Source: Pseudomonadota bacterium | GTDB lineage: Bacteria; Pseudomonadota; Alphaproteobacteria; Rhizobiales; Beijerinckiaceae | DNA: 64,000 nt | Assembly: GCA_020161575.1 (NCBI GenBank) | Contig: JAIUNR010000002.1 | Location: 310,001-374,000 of the forward strand | Direction: 5' to 3' | Shown here: piece by piece, positions 49,480 to 58,694 of the stretch | Layout: each line of letters begins with the position of its first letter | How positions within the stretch are numbered: position 1 is the first letter of the stretch | The notes under the pieces: generated by a model | The model's input: only the letters and a program-made list of their open reading frames with translations | Told to the model about the DNA's origin: nothing | Database searches by the model: none | Position numbers and translations under genes: made by a program

Positions 49480-49881
49480 ATGATCGGAATGGTCTTGGTC
49501 AGCCACGGGCAGCTTGCCGCGGAATTTCGCGCGGCCATGGAACACGTGGTCGGACGTCAGAAGCAGCTCGCCATCGTCTGCATCGGCCCGGAGGACGATA
49601 TGGATTCGCGTCGCGGCGAGATTGTGGCGGCAATCCATGATGTGGATTCCGGCAAAGGCGTTGTCGTTCTGACAGACATGTTCGGCGGCACGCCCTCCAA
49701 TCTTGCGATTTCCGCGATGAGCGGCGCGAATGTCGAGGTCGTGGCCGGCATCAACCTGCCGATGCTCGTCAAGCTCGCCAAGGTGCGCGAAACCTGCGCG
49801 CTGGGTGACGCTGTCGTCTATGCGCAGGACGCCGGGCGCAAATATATCAACATCGCCAGCCACATCCTGGCCGGGCGCTGA
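49480..49881 (+). CDS. PTS EIIA protein, mannose type
   Basis: A 133-residue EIIA-Man fold protein. The phospho-acceptor is His9 in MVLVSHGQLA, and the family block VVLTDMFGGTPSNLAIS follows. No PTS permease (EIIB, C or D) is present, so it likely has a regulatory role, as in other alphaproteobacteria with only a nitrogen-type PTS. It ends seven bases before the HPr gene. Confidence 0.93.
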   Translation: MIGMVLVSHGQLAAEFRAAMEHVVGRQKQLAIVCIGPEDDMDSRRGEIVAAIHDVDSGKGVVVLTDMFGGTPSNLAISAMSGANVEVVAGINLPMLVKLAKVRETCALGDAVVYAQDAGRKYINIASHILAGR

Positions 49882-49888
49882 GGGCGCG

Positions 49889-50197
49889 ATGAGCGAACCC
49901 TGCCCCCCGCCCCCCGTCGTCGAAGGCGCCCTGGTGCGCGAATTGCCGATCATCAACCGCAAGGGGCTTCACGCCCGCGCCTCGGCGAAGTTCGTGCAAT
50001 GCTGCGAGAATTTCACCGCCGATATCCGCGTGACTCGCTGCGGCGAGACCGTGGGCGGCACCTCGATCATGGGATTGCTGACCCTGGCCGCCGGACAGGG
50101 CACGACCATCTCGGTTTCCGCGATCGGGGATGACGCGCTGGCTGCGCTCGATGCGCTCGAGGCCCTGCTCGGCAACCGTTTTGGGGAGGACGAATAG
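49889..50197 (+). CDS. ptsH: HPr family phosphocarrier protein
   Basis: Small phosphocarrier of 102 residues with a 12-residue N-terminal extension. The active-site His28 is in NRKGLHARASAKFV, and the HprK target region is GGTSIMGLLTLAAGQGT, with a Ser at the regulatory position. It probably receives phosphate from PtsP (not in the window) and donates it to PtsN and the EIIA-Man. Often called NPr in this group. Confidence 0.94.
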   Translation: MSEPCPPPPVVEGALVRELPIINRKGLHARASAKFVQCCENFTADIRVTRCGETVGGTSIMGLLTLAAGQGTTISVSAIGDDALAALDALEALLGNRFGEDE

Positions 50198-50218
50198 TTT
50201 TTTATTGAGGAGAGGCTC

Positions 50219-52150
50219 ATGTTTGATCGTGCCGGAACACTCCGCCTTGTTTTTATTGCCGCCCTTTCATTTCTGATCCGCTTGCCCGCCACCGCGCAGA
50301 CACCGCCAGGCAGCGACATTCCCTATTCCCGTTCGGACAAGCAGGAAATCGTCATCGGGCGGGACGGATTGATCACCGCGACCTTTTCAAACCGCGTCAA
50401 GATCCTGACCGCCGCAGCCGTGCAGAGCACCGGCACTTCGCGCGATACGATCAACACGCATTTCTTCGATTACGAAGTGCTCTCGGCCGCTACCATCAAG
50501 CCCGATGGGCGCAGGGTCCCGGTGGACCCGGCAAAGATCATCGCCGAGAAGGCGCCCGCCGCGCCCGAAGCCTTGCATTTCCACGTCGACAACAAGGTCC
50601 ATACGATCATCTACCCCGAAGTCGCCGTCGGCGATGAGCTTGAGACCCAGGTGCGGATGAAGCAGAAGCAGGAAATGCTTCCCGGCGGCGTGAGCTGGGG
50701 CGGTGTCTTCCCCCGCTTCATTCGCCGATCCGGCGCCGAGATCACCATCCGGGCGCCGAAAAGCGCGGGATTGAAGCTTGCCCAGAAAGGGCTTGAGCAT
50801 CGTACCGAGGAAAAGAACGACGAGGTGATCCACGTCCTGACCTATCGCGAACGCCCCTTCGCGCCGGTGCAGAACGACGCCCTCGACCTTTACGATTACG
50901 AGCCGCATTTTTACATCTCGACCTTCAAGGATTGGAACAGCGTCGCTCAGTCCTTCTGGGTGCGCGGAGCGGATAAATCCGATCCGACCCCGGAAATCGA
51001 GGCGCTGGCCCGCAAGATCACCGAGGGCAAGACGGATGAGCGCGCCAAAGCCGAGGCGATCTTCAACTGGGTTTCCACCAATATCCGCTACGTGAACATC
51101 GTTCTGGGCGCCGGCGGCTGGGTGCCGCGCGAAGCCGGCTCGATTCTTGCGAACCGCTACGGCGACTGCAAGGATCACGTGACCCTGATGCGGGCCATGC
51201 TCCGCGTCGTGGGCGTGAAAGCCGACTACGCGCTCGTCAACGCAGCATTACGCTATTCCGATTATCCCATCGCGATGTCGTGGTTCGACCACATCATCCT
51301 CTATCTTCCAGGGCTTGATCTTTATGTCGACCCCACCGTCACGACCGGCCAGTTCGGCGCCGTCGACCCGCGTCTGGCGAACAAGCCGGTCCTGCGGTTC
51401 AACGGCGAAGCGGCATCCTACACACGGATTCCCGCGCTCAAACCCGAGCAGCTTCCCGTGAGTCTTAGCGCCGAGATCAAGGTCGCGGCGGATGGCACGG
51501 CCTCCGGCTCCGTCACCACGGCCGCACGCGGCTCAGCCTTGCCTCTCCTGCGTGCCCGAGCACGCGCGGCCGCCAATGGCGGCCTGGAGGCAACGGCGAC
51601 AAAAGCGATGAATGACCAGAACTGGCGCGGACAGGCGCGCTATATCCTGGAGGACCTTGAGAGCAAGGCGGAGACGGCGAATATCCGCGCCAGCTTCACC
51701 CTCAAGCATGATTTCTTCCAAGGGGAGACGCGTGGCCTGCGCATTCCGACCGGCCCGCGCATCACCGCGCGCCCGGGTGGTTTGACCTTCCGCGCCATCC
51801 GGGACGGGCGCGAGACGCCGTTCACATGCCTTCCTACCGTTTATAGCGAGCATGTCGACATTCACCTGCCTGATGGCGCCACCTTCGCCAAGCCGCCCAC
51901 CAATGTCGCCGCCAGTGATGAGCGCGCGAGCTACAAGGCGGAATACGCGATCGAGGGCAATGTCCTGAAAGTACGCCGCGAGTTTGTCTGGAAACTGGAA
52001 AGCGGGCTCTGCGAGGCGAAGGCGATCGCCTCGACCCGGCGCGTTCTCGCCACCATGGTGAGAGACTACAACTCGGCGCGCCTGCTGATCACCATGGCCG
52101 GGCGCCCCGTGAAAAGCAGTGACGGCGACGAACCCGACGATGCGAATTAA
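50219..52150 (+). CDS. DUF3857 and transglutaminase-like domain protein
   Basis: An exported 643-residue protein. A signal peptide ([27 protein letters not shown]) is followed by DUF3857 (about 45-250) and a transglutaminase-like core. The catalytic triad is visible as Cys317 in [10 protein letters not shown], His in WFDHIILYL and Asp in [12 protein letters not shown]-terminal beta-rich region of about 250 residues follows. Such proteins may act as proteases, transferases or binding proteins on the envelope; the substrate is unknown. It begins 21 bases after HPr, so it may share that transcript. Confidence 0.86.
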   Translation: MFDRAGTLRLVFIAALSFLIRLPATAQTPPGSDIPYSRSDKQEIVIGRDGLITATFSNRVKILTAAAVQSTGTSRDTINTHFFDYEVLSAATIKPDGRRVPVDPAKIIAEKAPAAPEALHFHVDNKVHTIIYPEVAVGDELETQVRMKQKQEMLPGGVSWGGVFPRFIRRSGAEITIRAPKSAGLKLAQKGLEHRTEEKNDEVIHVLTYRERPFAPVQNDALDLYDYEPHFYISTFKDWNSVAQSFWVRGADKSDPTPEIEALARKITEGKTDERAKAEAIFNWVSTNIRYVNIVLGAGGWVPREAGSILANRYGDCKDHVTLMRAMLRVVGVKADYALVNAALRYSDYPIAMSWFDHIILYLPGLDLYVDPTVTTGQFGAVDPRLANKPVLRFNGEAASYTRIPALKPEQLPVSLSAEIKVAADGTASGSVTTAARGSALPLLRARARAAANGGLEATATKAMNDQNWRGQARYILEDLESKAETANIRASFTLKHDFFQGETRGLRIPTGPRITARPGGLTFRAIRDGRETPFTCLPTVYSEHVDIHLPDGATFAKPPTNVAASDERASYKAEYAIEGNVLKVRREFVWKLESGLCEAKAIASTRRVLATMVRDYNSARLLITMAGRPVKSSDGDEPDDAN

Positions 52151-52162
52151 GACGAAACGTTC

Positions 52163-52184
52163 GATATAAAGAAATCTTTATATC
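52163..52184. promoter_or_regulatory. Perfect palindrome upstream of ahcY (candidate SahR operator)
   Basis: The arms GATATAAAGA and TCTTTATATC are perfectly complementary around AA, and a further TCTTTAT copy follows at once (to 52189). The site is about 105 bases before the ahcY start. ArsR-family SahR repressors that sense S-adenosylhomocysteine control ahcY in many Proteobacteria and bind AT-rich palindromes of this sort. No sahR gene is in the window. Confidence 0.6.
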
Positions 52185-52290
52185 TTTATTGCATTGGTGT
52201 GGAGGCCGTGCTAACCGGCACGCCGTGCCATGGTGCGCCATGCCCGAATTCCGCGCGCGCCTTTCGCGCTTTCATGAAGGATTTTCCCCG

Positions 52291-53697
52291 ATGCAACACG
52301 ACTATGTCGTCAAGGACATCAGCCTCGCCGCCTTCGGCCGCAAGGAGATCGAGCTCGCCGAAACCGAAATGCCGGGCCTCATGGCCATCCGTGCCGAATA
52401 CGGCAAGGCGCAGCCGCTCAAGGGCGCGCGCATCGCCGGCTCGCTGCACATGACCATCCAGACCGCCGTGCTGATCGAGACGCTGAAGGCGCTCGGCGCG
52501 GATATCCGCTGGGTTTCGTGCAATATCTTCTCGACGCAGGATCACGCCGCCGCCGCCATCGCCGCCGCCGGCATCCCGGTTTTCGCCTATAAGGGCGAGA
52601 CCCTCGAGGAGTACTGGGACTACACCGCCAAGCTGTTCGACTGGCATGGCGGCGGCGTGCCGAACATGATCCTCGATGATGGCGGCGACGCCACCATGCT
52701 GGTGCATTACGGCCTGCGCGCCGAGAAGGGCGATGTCGCCTTCCTCGAAAAGCCGGGTTCGGAAGAGGAAGTGATCTTCTTCAACCTGATCAAGAAGCTG
52801 CTGGCCATCAAGCCGAAGGGCTGGTTCGCTGAGCTCGCGGCCTCGATCAAGGGCGTTTCGGAAGAAACGACGACGGGCGTTCATCGCCTCTACAAGCTCG
52901 CCGAGGAAGGCAAGCTCCTCTTCCCCGCGATCAACGTGAACGACTCGGTCACCAAGTCCAAGTTCGACAACCTCTATGGTTGCCGTGAATCGCTCGTCGA
53001 CGCGCTGCGCCGCGGCACCGACGTGATGATGGCCGGCAAGGTCGCTTTCGTCGCCGGATTCGGCGATGTCGGCAAGGGTTCGGCGGCTTCGCTCCGCCAG
53101 GCCGGCGCCCGCGTCATCGTCTCGGAAGTCGATCCGATCTGCGCGCTTCAGGCCGCGATGGAAGGCTACGAGGTCGCGACCATCGAGGATGCCCTGCCGC
53201 GCGCCGACATCTATGTCACCGCGACCGGCAACAAGGACATCATCACGGTCGAGCACATGCGCCAGATGAAGGACCGTGCCATCGTCTGCAATATCGGCCA
53301 TTTCGACAACGAGATTCAGGTCAACGGCCTGAAGAACTTCAAATGGACCAACATCAAGCCGCAGGTGGACGAGATCGAGTTCCCGAAGGGCAACCGCATC
53401 ATCCTGCTCTCCGAAGGCCGCCTCGTGAACCTCGGCAATGCGATGGGCCACCCCTCCTTCGTGATGTCCTCGTCCTTCTCGAACCAGACGCTCGCCCAGA
53501 TCGAGCTTTGGGCGAACAAGGATGCCGGCAAATACGCTAAGAAGGTCTATACCCTGCCGAAATTCCTCGACGAGAAGGTCGCGGCGCTCCACCTCGATAA
53601 ACTCGGCGTGAAGCTCACCAAGATGTCGAAGGAGCAGGCGGACTACATCGGCGTGCCGGAACAGGGGCCGTTCAAGCCGGATCACTACCGCTACTGA
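52291..53697 (+). CDS. ahcY: Adenosylhomocysteinase
   Basis: NAD-dependent enzyme splitting S-adenosylhomocysteine into adenosine and homocysteine, which keeps methyltransferases active. Visible are [16 protein letters not shown], the NAD-binding [13 protein letters not shown], the catalytic block [21 protein letters not shown] and the C-terminal PDHYRY. The 468-residue form has the insert usual for alphaproteobacteria. The ATG at 52291 (MQHDYVVKD) is preferred; an ATG at 52189 would add 34 residues covering the promoter. Confidence 0.97.
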   Translation: MQHDYVVKDISLAAFGRKEIELAETEMPGLMAIRAEYGKAQPLKGARIAGSLHMTIQTAVLIETLKALGADIRWVSCNIFSTQDHAAAAIAAAGIPVFAYKGETLEEYWDYTAKLFDWHGGGVPNMILDDGGDATMLVHYGLRAEKGDVAFLEKPGSEEEVIFFNLIKKLLAIKPKGWFAELAASIKGVSEETTTGVHRLYKLAEEGKLLFPAINVNDSVTKSKFDNLYGCRESLVDALRRGTDVMMAGKVAFVAGFGDVGKGSAASLRQAGARVIVSEVDPICALQAAMEGYEVATIEDALPRADIYVTATGNKDIITVEHMRQMKDRAIVCNIGHFDNEIQVNGLKNFKWTNIKPQVDEIEFPKGNRIILLSEGRLVNLGNAMGHPSFVMSSSFSNQTLAQIELWANKDAGKYAKKVYTLPKFLDEKVAALHLDKLGVKLTKMSKEQADYIGVPEQGPFKPDHYRY

Positions 53698-53723
53698 GTG
53701 CGCAATATTTCTCGCTGCATACA

Positions 53724-53753
53724 GAGCGCCCGGGCAACCGGGCGCTTTTTTTG
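53724..53753 (+). terminator. Rho-independent terminator of ahcY
   Basis: AGCGCCCGG and CCGGGCGCT form a nine-base-pair stem with a GCAA tetraloop followed by a T-rich tract. It lies 27 bases after the ahcY stop. Confidence 0.93.
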
Positions 53754-53919
53754 TTTCATAACGGCACACGCGTCAAATTATCGCACAAGCCTTTGTTAAC
53801 CACTTCCTGCGGGACTCACCGCACGGCTAAAGTGCCGGCACGCGAATGTGTCAGGTGATTCGCGGCGGAATCGTGCGCCCTTTGCCCGTGGCGGCGGCGG
53901 AAGGCGGGGAGGCCCTGAT

Positions 53920-56382
53920 ATGGCAACAAAGACGGGATACGCGGCAAGGCCGGGGATGAAGGCGATCATTACCCGTTCCGCCTTGCTTGGACTTGCATTG
54001 GTGGTTTTCCTCGCGCCGGACCTCGCTCTGGCAACGGAGGGAGGTTTCGATCTCAGACTCCCCCCTTCCGGCATGGCACGTGGCGAGTCGATACGCTCCA
54101 CCCTGCCGTTGAGCCTCGCGCTGCTTGTCATCACAATCTATGCGGCGGTGATCTCGATTTTCCATATCCGGGCACGACGGAACTGGAACGAGCATTTCGA
54201 GGAAATGAGCCGCACCACGCGCGATGTGCAGGCGCGGATCGAGCGTGCCGGGCTGTTCCTCGCCGCCGACCGCCACCTGCTCATCGCCTGGAGCGGACCA
54301 CAGGGCGACCCGGAATTCGAGGGGGATCCCGGCATCGTCGTGGAAACCACGACACCGCAGCGCGCGCTCGATTTCGGGGAATGGCTGGATACAGACCAGG
54401 CACGGCGGCTTGATCAACGCGTGATGCTGCTGCGCACGGAGGGGATCGCCTTCTCCGAACAGGTGAAGACCCGTCGCGGCGATTTCGTCGAGATCGATGC
54501 CCGCCCCGTCGCCGGGCGCGCGGTGATGGCACTCCGGCTGACGACGGGCGAGAAGCTCGCCCTCACCCGGCTGCGCGAGGAAAAAAGCGCGCTTGAAGCC
54601 GCGCAGGCCCAGTTGCGAAACGTGCTCGATGCCATTCCGCAGCCGGTCTGGCTGCGCGACAGGAGCGGCAAGCTCGGCTGGGTCAACTCGGCCTACGCCC
54701 ATGCCGTCGATGCGACGGGACCGGAAAACGTCCTGAATACGCAGGCTGAGATTCTCGATAGCAATGATCGCGCGGAAATCCGTCGCCATCAGGCCGGCCA
54801 GGGCCGCTACCAAGGCTCGGTGACCGCGATCTTCGCCGGTCGTCGGCGGAAGGTGGATGTTGTCGAAGTGGCAGGCCCGGAGGGAGGCGGCGGTTTCGCG
54901 CTCGATATCAGCGAGCTCGAAGCTACACGCCAGGCGCTCGAACGGCAGATGGAAGCGCATGTGCGCACGCTCGACGAGTTGCCGAGCGCGGTCGCCAGTT
55001 TTGATGCCGAGCAACGCCTTACCTACTCCAACCGCGCCTTTCTCGAACTGTTCGGACTTGATGCCGCCTTTCTCGCCACGCATCCCACGAATACCGAGCT
55101 GCTCGATCGCCTGCGCGCGATCGGGCGACTGCCGGAAGCATCCGATTACCGCGAATGGAAGCAGGCGCTGCTGGCCGCCTATTCCTCTACGGAAACGGTG
55201 CAGCAGGGCTGGCGTCTGCCGAGCGGGCGGGCCCTTCGCGTGGTGCTGAGCCCTAATCCGCAAGGCGGCGTGACCTATCTGTTCGAGGATGAGACGGAGC
55301 GCTTCACCCTCGCGACCTCCTATGACCGCCTGAAAAATACGCAATGGGAAACGCTGATGGCGCTTTCCGAGGGCGTCGCGGTCTTTGCTTCCGATGGCCA
55401 GCTCCAGCTTTCCAACCCTGCCTTCGCGGCGATCTGGGGCCTGCCGGAAACAGCGCTGGAAAACCACCCGCATGTCGAAATCGTCGCCGCTTCCGCCACC
55501 CTGCGTGGCGGTGACAGCTGGGACAAGATCGTCGCCGCTGTCTGTTCGCTCGCCGAAGCACGCGACGAGCAGCACGAAATGGCGACCATGGAGAATGGCC
55601 GCGTCTGCCGCATCGCGATGATTCCCCTGCCCGACAGGGCCACGCTCGTCACCGTCACCGACGTAACCGATACGATCGAGGCGGAAAAACGCCTGCGCGA
55701 GCATAACGAGGCGCTGCGTCAGGCGGCACGGCTGCGGACCGACTTCATCAAGTCGGTCTCTTTCGAACTGCGCTCGCCGCTCACCTCCGTTGTCGGGCTT
55801 GCGCAGGCGCTGGCGGAGGGGGTGGCCGGCCCGCTGCAACCACGCCAGCTTGCCTATGCGCAGGATCTGTCGCGCTCGGCGGATGCGGTGCTGGCAATGA
55901 CCGGCGACATTCTCGACCTTGCCGATATCGAGGCCGGCGGGGTGGAACTGGTCCGCGAGGATTTTGACCTCTCGACCGCCATCGAGGATGCGATGGAAGG
56001 GCTGAAGGATCGCCTCGGCGATGCCAAGGTCAGGCTCGCGCTCAACCTCCAGACCGGCCTTTCCACCATCCATGCCGACCGCAAGCGGTTCCGCAATGTC
56101 ATCTTCAACCTGATCGCGAATGCCGCCGCCTTCACCGCCTCCGGCGACGTGGTGCGCCTTGCCGTGCGGCGGGAGGGCGGCACGCTGCTGATCGAGGTGA
56201 CGGATACCGGGCATCAGGCGGGTATTGCGCCGCAAGCGGGCGCTTCATCGGAGGTCGAACGCGAGCACGGGTTGCGTTTTTCGCTTGCCAAGGCGCTCGT
56301 GCAGCTTCATGGCGGACGGATCGAGGTTGCAGCGCCCGCGCAAGGCGGGCATGTGACAAGCGTTTTCCTGCCCGGCGCCTGA
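53920..56382 (+). CDS. divL: DivL-like PAS-domain sensor pseudokinase
   Basis: An 820-residue membrane protein with two N-terminal helices (about 16-36 and 60-80), at least three PAS-like regions (about 225-330, 345-460, 470-585) and a kinase core. The core is degenerate: the phospho-acceptor His is Phe615 (SVSFELRSPLTS), the DTGxGI box reads DTGHQAGI and the second glycine box reads EHGLRFSLAKALVQLHGG. The N-box NLIANA remains. Caulobacter DivL has Tyr at this position and works by controlling CckA rather than as a kinase. Location between ahcY and tsaE matches the rhizobial gene order I recall. GGGGAGG precedes the ATG at 53920. Confidence 0.7.
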   Translation: MATKTGYAARPGMKAIITRSALLGLALVVFLAPDLALATEGGFDLRLPPSGMARGESIRSTLPLSLALLVITIYAAVISIFHIRARRNWNEHFEEMSRTTRDVQARIERAGLFLAADRHLLIAWSGPQGDPEFEGDPGIVVETTTPQRALDFGEWLDTDQARRLDQRVMLLRTEGIAFSEQVKTRRGDFVEIDARPVAGRAVMALRLTTGEKLALTRLREEKSALEAAQAQLRNVLDAIPQPVWLRDRSGKLGWVNSAYAHAVDATGPENVLNTQAEILDSNDRAEIRRHQAGQGRYQGSVTAIFAGRRRKVDVVEVAGPEGGGGFALDISELEATRQALERQMEAHVRTLDELPSAVASFDAEQRLTYSNRAFLELFGLDAAFLATHPTNTELLDRLRAIGRLPEASDYREWKQALLAAYSSTETVQQGWRLPSGRALRVVLSPNPQGGVTYLFEDETERFTLATSYDRLKNTQWETLMALSEGVAVFASDGQLQLSNPAFAAIWGLPETALENHPHVEIVAASATLRGGDSWDKIVAAVCSLAEARDEQHEMATMENGRVCRIAMIPLPDRATLVTVTDVTDTIEAEKRLREHNEALRQAARLRTDFIKSVSFELRSPLTSVVGLAQALAEGVAGPLQPRQLAYAQDLSRSADAVLAMTGDILDLADIEAGGVELVREDFDLSTAIEDAMEGLKDRLGDAKVRLALNLQTGLSTIHADRKRFRNVIFNLIANAAAFTASGDVVRLAVRREGGTLLIEVTDTGHQAGIAPQAGASSEVEREHGLRFSLAKALVQLHGGRIEVAAPAQGGHVTSVFLPGA

Positions 56383-56416
56383 GCCGGAAGACAAGACCGG
56401 GGCAGAAAGAACTGGG

Positions 56417-58042
56417 ATGAGCGAAACGCGGATCGAATGGCGGGTGGACCTGCCCGAAGAGGCGGCAACCCTGCGCATGGCGCAGAAAATCGCCGCCGAA
56501 TTGCGCCCGGGCGATCTTGTGACCCTGAGTGGCGAACTCGGTGCCGGCAAGACAACCTTCGCCCGCGCGATCATCCGCGCCCTGACGCGCGATCCCGGAC
56601 TTGAGGTTCCCTCCCCGACCTACACCCTGCTGCAAACCTATGACGCGGCGGATTTCCGCATCGTCCATGCCGATCTCTACCGGGTCGCCGATATCGCGGA
56701 ACTGGTGGAATTGGGCTGGGAGGATGCCGCCGAGAACGCGATCGTGCTGGTGGAATGGGCGGAAAAAGCCGGCGAAGCGCTCGCCGAGGACCGGCTTGAG
56801 GTGCGCCTCGACATGTCGCCCGAAGATGGTCGCCACCTGCGTCTGACGGGGCATGGCCGACTGGCACCGCGCCTCCAGCGCGCGATGGCGATCGAGAACC
56901 TGTTCGAGAAAGCCGGCTTCGTCGACCCCCGGCGCGACCCGATGCAAGGCGATGCCTCGACCCGCGCCTATGAGCGCGTGCACAGCCAGCAAGATGGCAG
57001 GAAGGCGATCCTCATGATCGCGCCCCGCCGCGCGGACGGCCCCCCGATCCGCCTCGGAAAGAGTTATTCCGCCCTCGCGCATCTGGCGGAAAGCGTGCAT
57101 GCCTTTGTCGCCATGGCCAAGGCCCTGCGCGAGCAGGGCTATTCGGCCCCGGTGATCCACGCCGCAGATCTCGATGCAGGATTGCTGCTGGTCGAGGATC
57201 TCGGAAGCGGATCGATGACCGACGAGAACGGGCCGATCGCGGAGCGTTACGCGCTCGCGGTCGATCTGCTCGCCGAGTTGCACGGACGCAACCTGCCGAC
57301 CGAATTGCCGGTGGACGGCATCCTGACGCACAAGCTTCACCGCTATGATCTCGAGGCGCTGACGATCGAGACCGAGCTGCTGCTCGACTGGTATTTCCCT
57401 GCTTTCGCGAAGAAAACGCCCAATGCCGGCACCCGGCTTTCCTTCGTCGATGGATGGGTCAACGCGCTTCAGGCCGTGCTTGAGGGCGAGAGAACCTGGA
57501 CCCTGCGCGATTATTTCTCGGCCAATTTCGTCTGGCTTCCCGAGCGCGAGGGGCTGGCGCGGGTCGGTCTGCTGGATTTTCAGGATTGCGTGATCGGCCA
57601 CCCGGCCTACGATCTCGTGTCGCTGCTTCAGGATGCCCGGCTCGATGTTCCGGAAGCGCTCGAATTGCAGATGCTCGCGCGCTATGCCCGCGCGCGCCGT
57701 GCGCGCGATCCCGATTTCGACATGCAGGCTTTCACCACCGCTTATGCCATTCTCGGCGCGCAGCGGGCGAGCAAGATCCTCGGCATTTTCGTCCGGCTCG
57801 ATCGGCGTGACGGCAAGCCGGCCTATCTCGCGTATCTTCCGCGCGTCGAGGGCTGTCTTCGCCGTTGCCTTGCGCATCCCGCCTTGGCAAAGCTGAAGAC
57901 ATGGTACGACACGCACCTGCCCGGATTCGCATCCGCGCCTACGGAACCCGAGAATGACGCGAGTGAACACCCTCAAGGCGCCGCTGAAGAAAGCGATGGT
58001 GCTGGCGGCGGGCTTCGGCAAGCGCATGAGGCCGCTGACTGA
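56417..58042 (+). CDS. tsaE: TsaE fused to AmgK-like sugar kinase
   Basis: A 541-residue fusion. Residues 1 to about 150 are TsaE, the ATPase of the tRNA threonylcarbamoyladenosine complex, with Walker A SGELGAGKTTFAR (38-50) and VPSPTYTLLQTY. Residues about 160-500 are an aminoglycoside-phosphotransferase-fold kinase with VLVEDLGSGSM, LAELHG and the catalytic FQDCVIGHPAYDLVSLLQDAR, as in AmgK (MurNAc/GlcNAc 1-kinase). This fusion is common in Hyphomicrobiales. The next gene, murU, starts inside its last 89 bases. Confidence 0.92.
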   Translation: MSETRIEWRVDLPEEAATLRMAQKIAAELRPGDLVTLSGELGAGKTTFARAIIRALTRDPGLEVPSPTYTLLQTYDAADFRIVHADLYRVADIAELVELGWEDAAENAIVLVEWAEKAGEALAEDRLEVRLDMSPEDGRHLRLTGHGRLAPRLQRAMAIENLFEKAGFVDPRRDPMQGDASTRAYERVHSQQDGRKAILMIAPRRADGPPIRLGKSYSALAHLAESVHAFVAMAKALREQGYSAPVIHAADLDAGLLLVEDLGSGSMTDENGPIAERYALAVDLLAELHGRNLPTELPVDGILTHKLHRYDLEALTIETELLLDWYFPAFAKKTPNAGTRLSFVDGWVNALQAVLEGERTWTLRDYFSANFVWLPEREGLARVGLLDFQDCVIGHPAYDLVSLLQDARLDVPEALELQMLARYARARRARDPDFDMQAFTTAYAILGAQRASKILGIFVRLDRRDGKPAYLAYLPRVEGCLRRCLAHPALAKLKTWYDTHLPGFASAPTEPENDASEHPQGAAEESDGAGGGLRQAHEAAD

Positions 58043-58691
58043 CACGCTGCCCAAGCCGCTGATCCCCGTCGGCGGCAAGCCCATGCTCGATCGCCTGCTC
58101 GACCAGCTCGCGCGCGCCGGCGTGGATGAGGCCATCGTCAATACCCATTACCTCGGTGAGAAGATCATCTCGCATCTCGCGGGACGCAAAGCGCCGCGCA
58201 TCACAATCTCCGAGGAACGCGAGAAGCCGCTCGAAACCGGCGGCGGCGTGCTCAAGGTGATCGACCGCTTCAGCGATGGCCCCTTCTTCTCGCTCAATGC
58301 CGACACACTCTGGCTTGACGGGCCGCGCAACAATTTCGACCGGATGCGTGAGGCTTTCGACCCTGAAAAGATGGACATCCTGCTTCTGATCTCGCCGGTC
58401 GTGACCACGATCGGCTGGGGCAATCGCGGGGATTTCACGCTCGACGCGCATGGTCGCCTGCGCCGGCCGACGCCCGGCATCATCGCGCCTTTCGCCTATA
58501 TCGGAGCCGCGATCCTCAAGCCGGAACTCTTCGTCGATTGTCCCGAGGAATTCTCGCTCAACCTGCTGTTCGACCGTGCCATCGCGGCGGACCGGCTCTA
58601 CGGACTTCGCCTCGATGGCATCGCCATGCATGTCGGAACGCCGGAGGCGCTCGCCGAAGCGGAACGCACGCTCGCAAAATTCGATCGATAG
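57954..58691 (+). CDS. murU: MurNAc-1-phosphate uridylyltransferase MurU-like
   Basis: A 245-residue sugar-nucleotide pyrophosphorylase-family enzyme. The nucleotide-binding signature is VLAAGFGKRMRPLT (16-29), with PKPLIPVGGKPML and LNADTLW for metal binding. With the AmgK-like kinase of the preceding gene it would convert recycled MurNAc to UDP-MurNAc. The start overlaps the fusion gene by 89 bases in another frame; an internal ATG at 57996 would still overlap by 47. Confidence 0.88.
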   Translation: MTRVNTLKAPLKKAMVLAAGFGKRMRPLTDTLPKPLIPVGGKPMLDRLLDQLARAGVDEAIVNTHYLGEKIISHLAGRKAPRITISEEREKPLETGGGVLKVIDRFSDGPFFSLNADTLWLDGPRNNFDRMREAFDPEKMDILLLISPVVTTIGWGNRGDFTLDAHGRLRRPTPGIIAPFAYIGAAILKPELFVDCPEEFSLNLLFDRAIAADRLYGLRLDGIAMHVGTPEALAEAERTLAKFDR

Positions 58692-58694
58692 GCC

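Noticed and set aside
52185-52290. SAH or SAM riboswitch upstream of ahcY
   Set aside because: I saw no matching conserved core. The short leader has only a modest hairpin (GTGCTAACCGGCACG), and the upstream palindrome explains regulation better.
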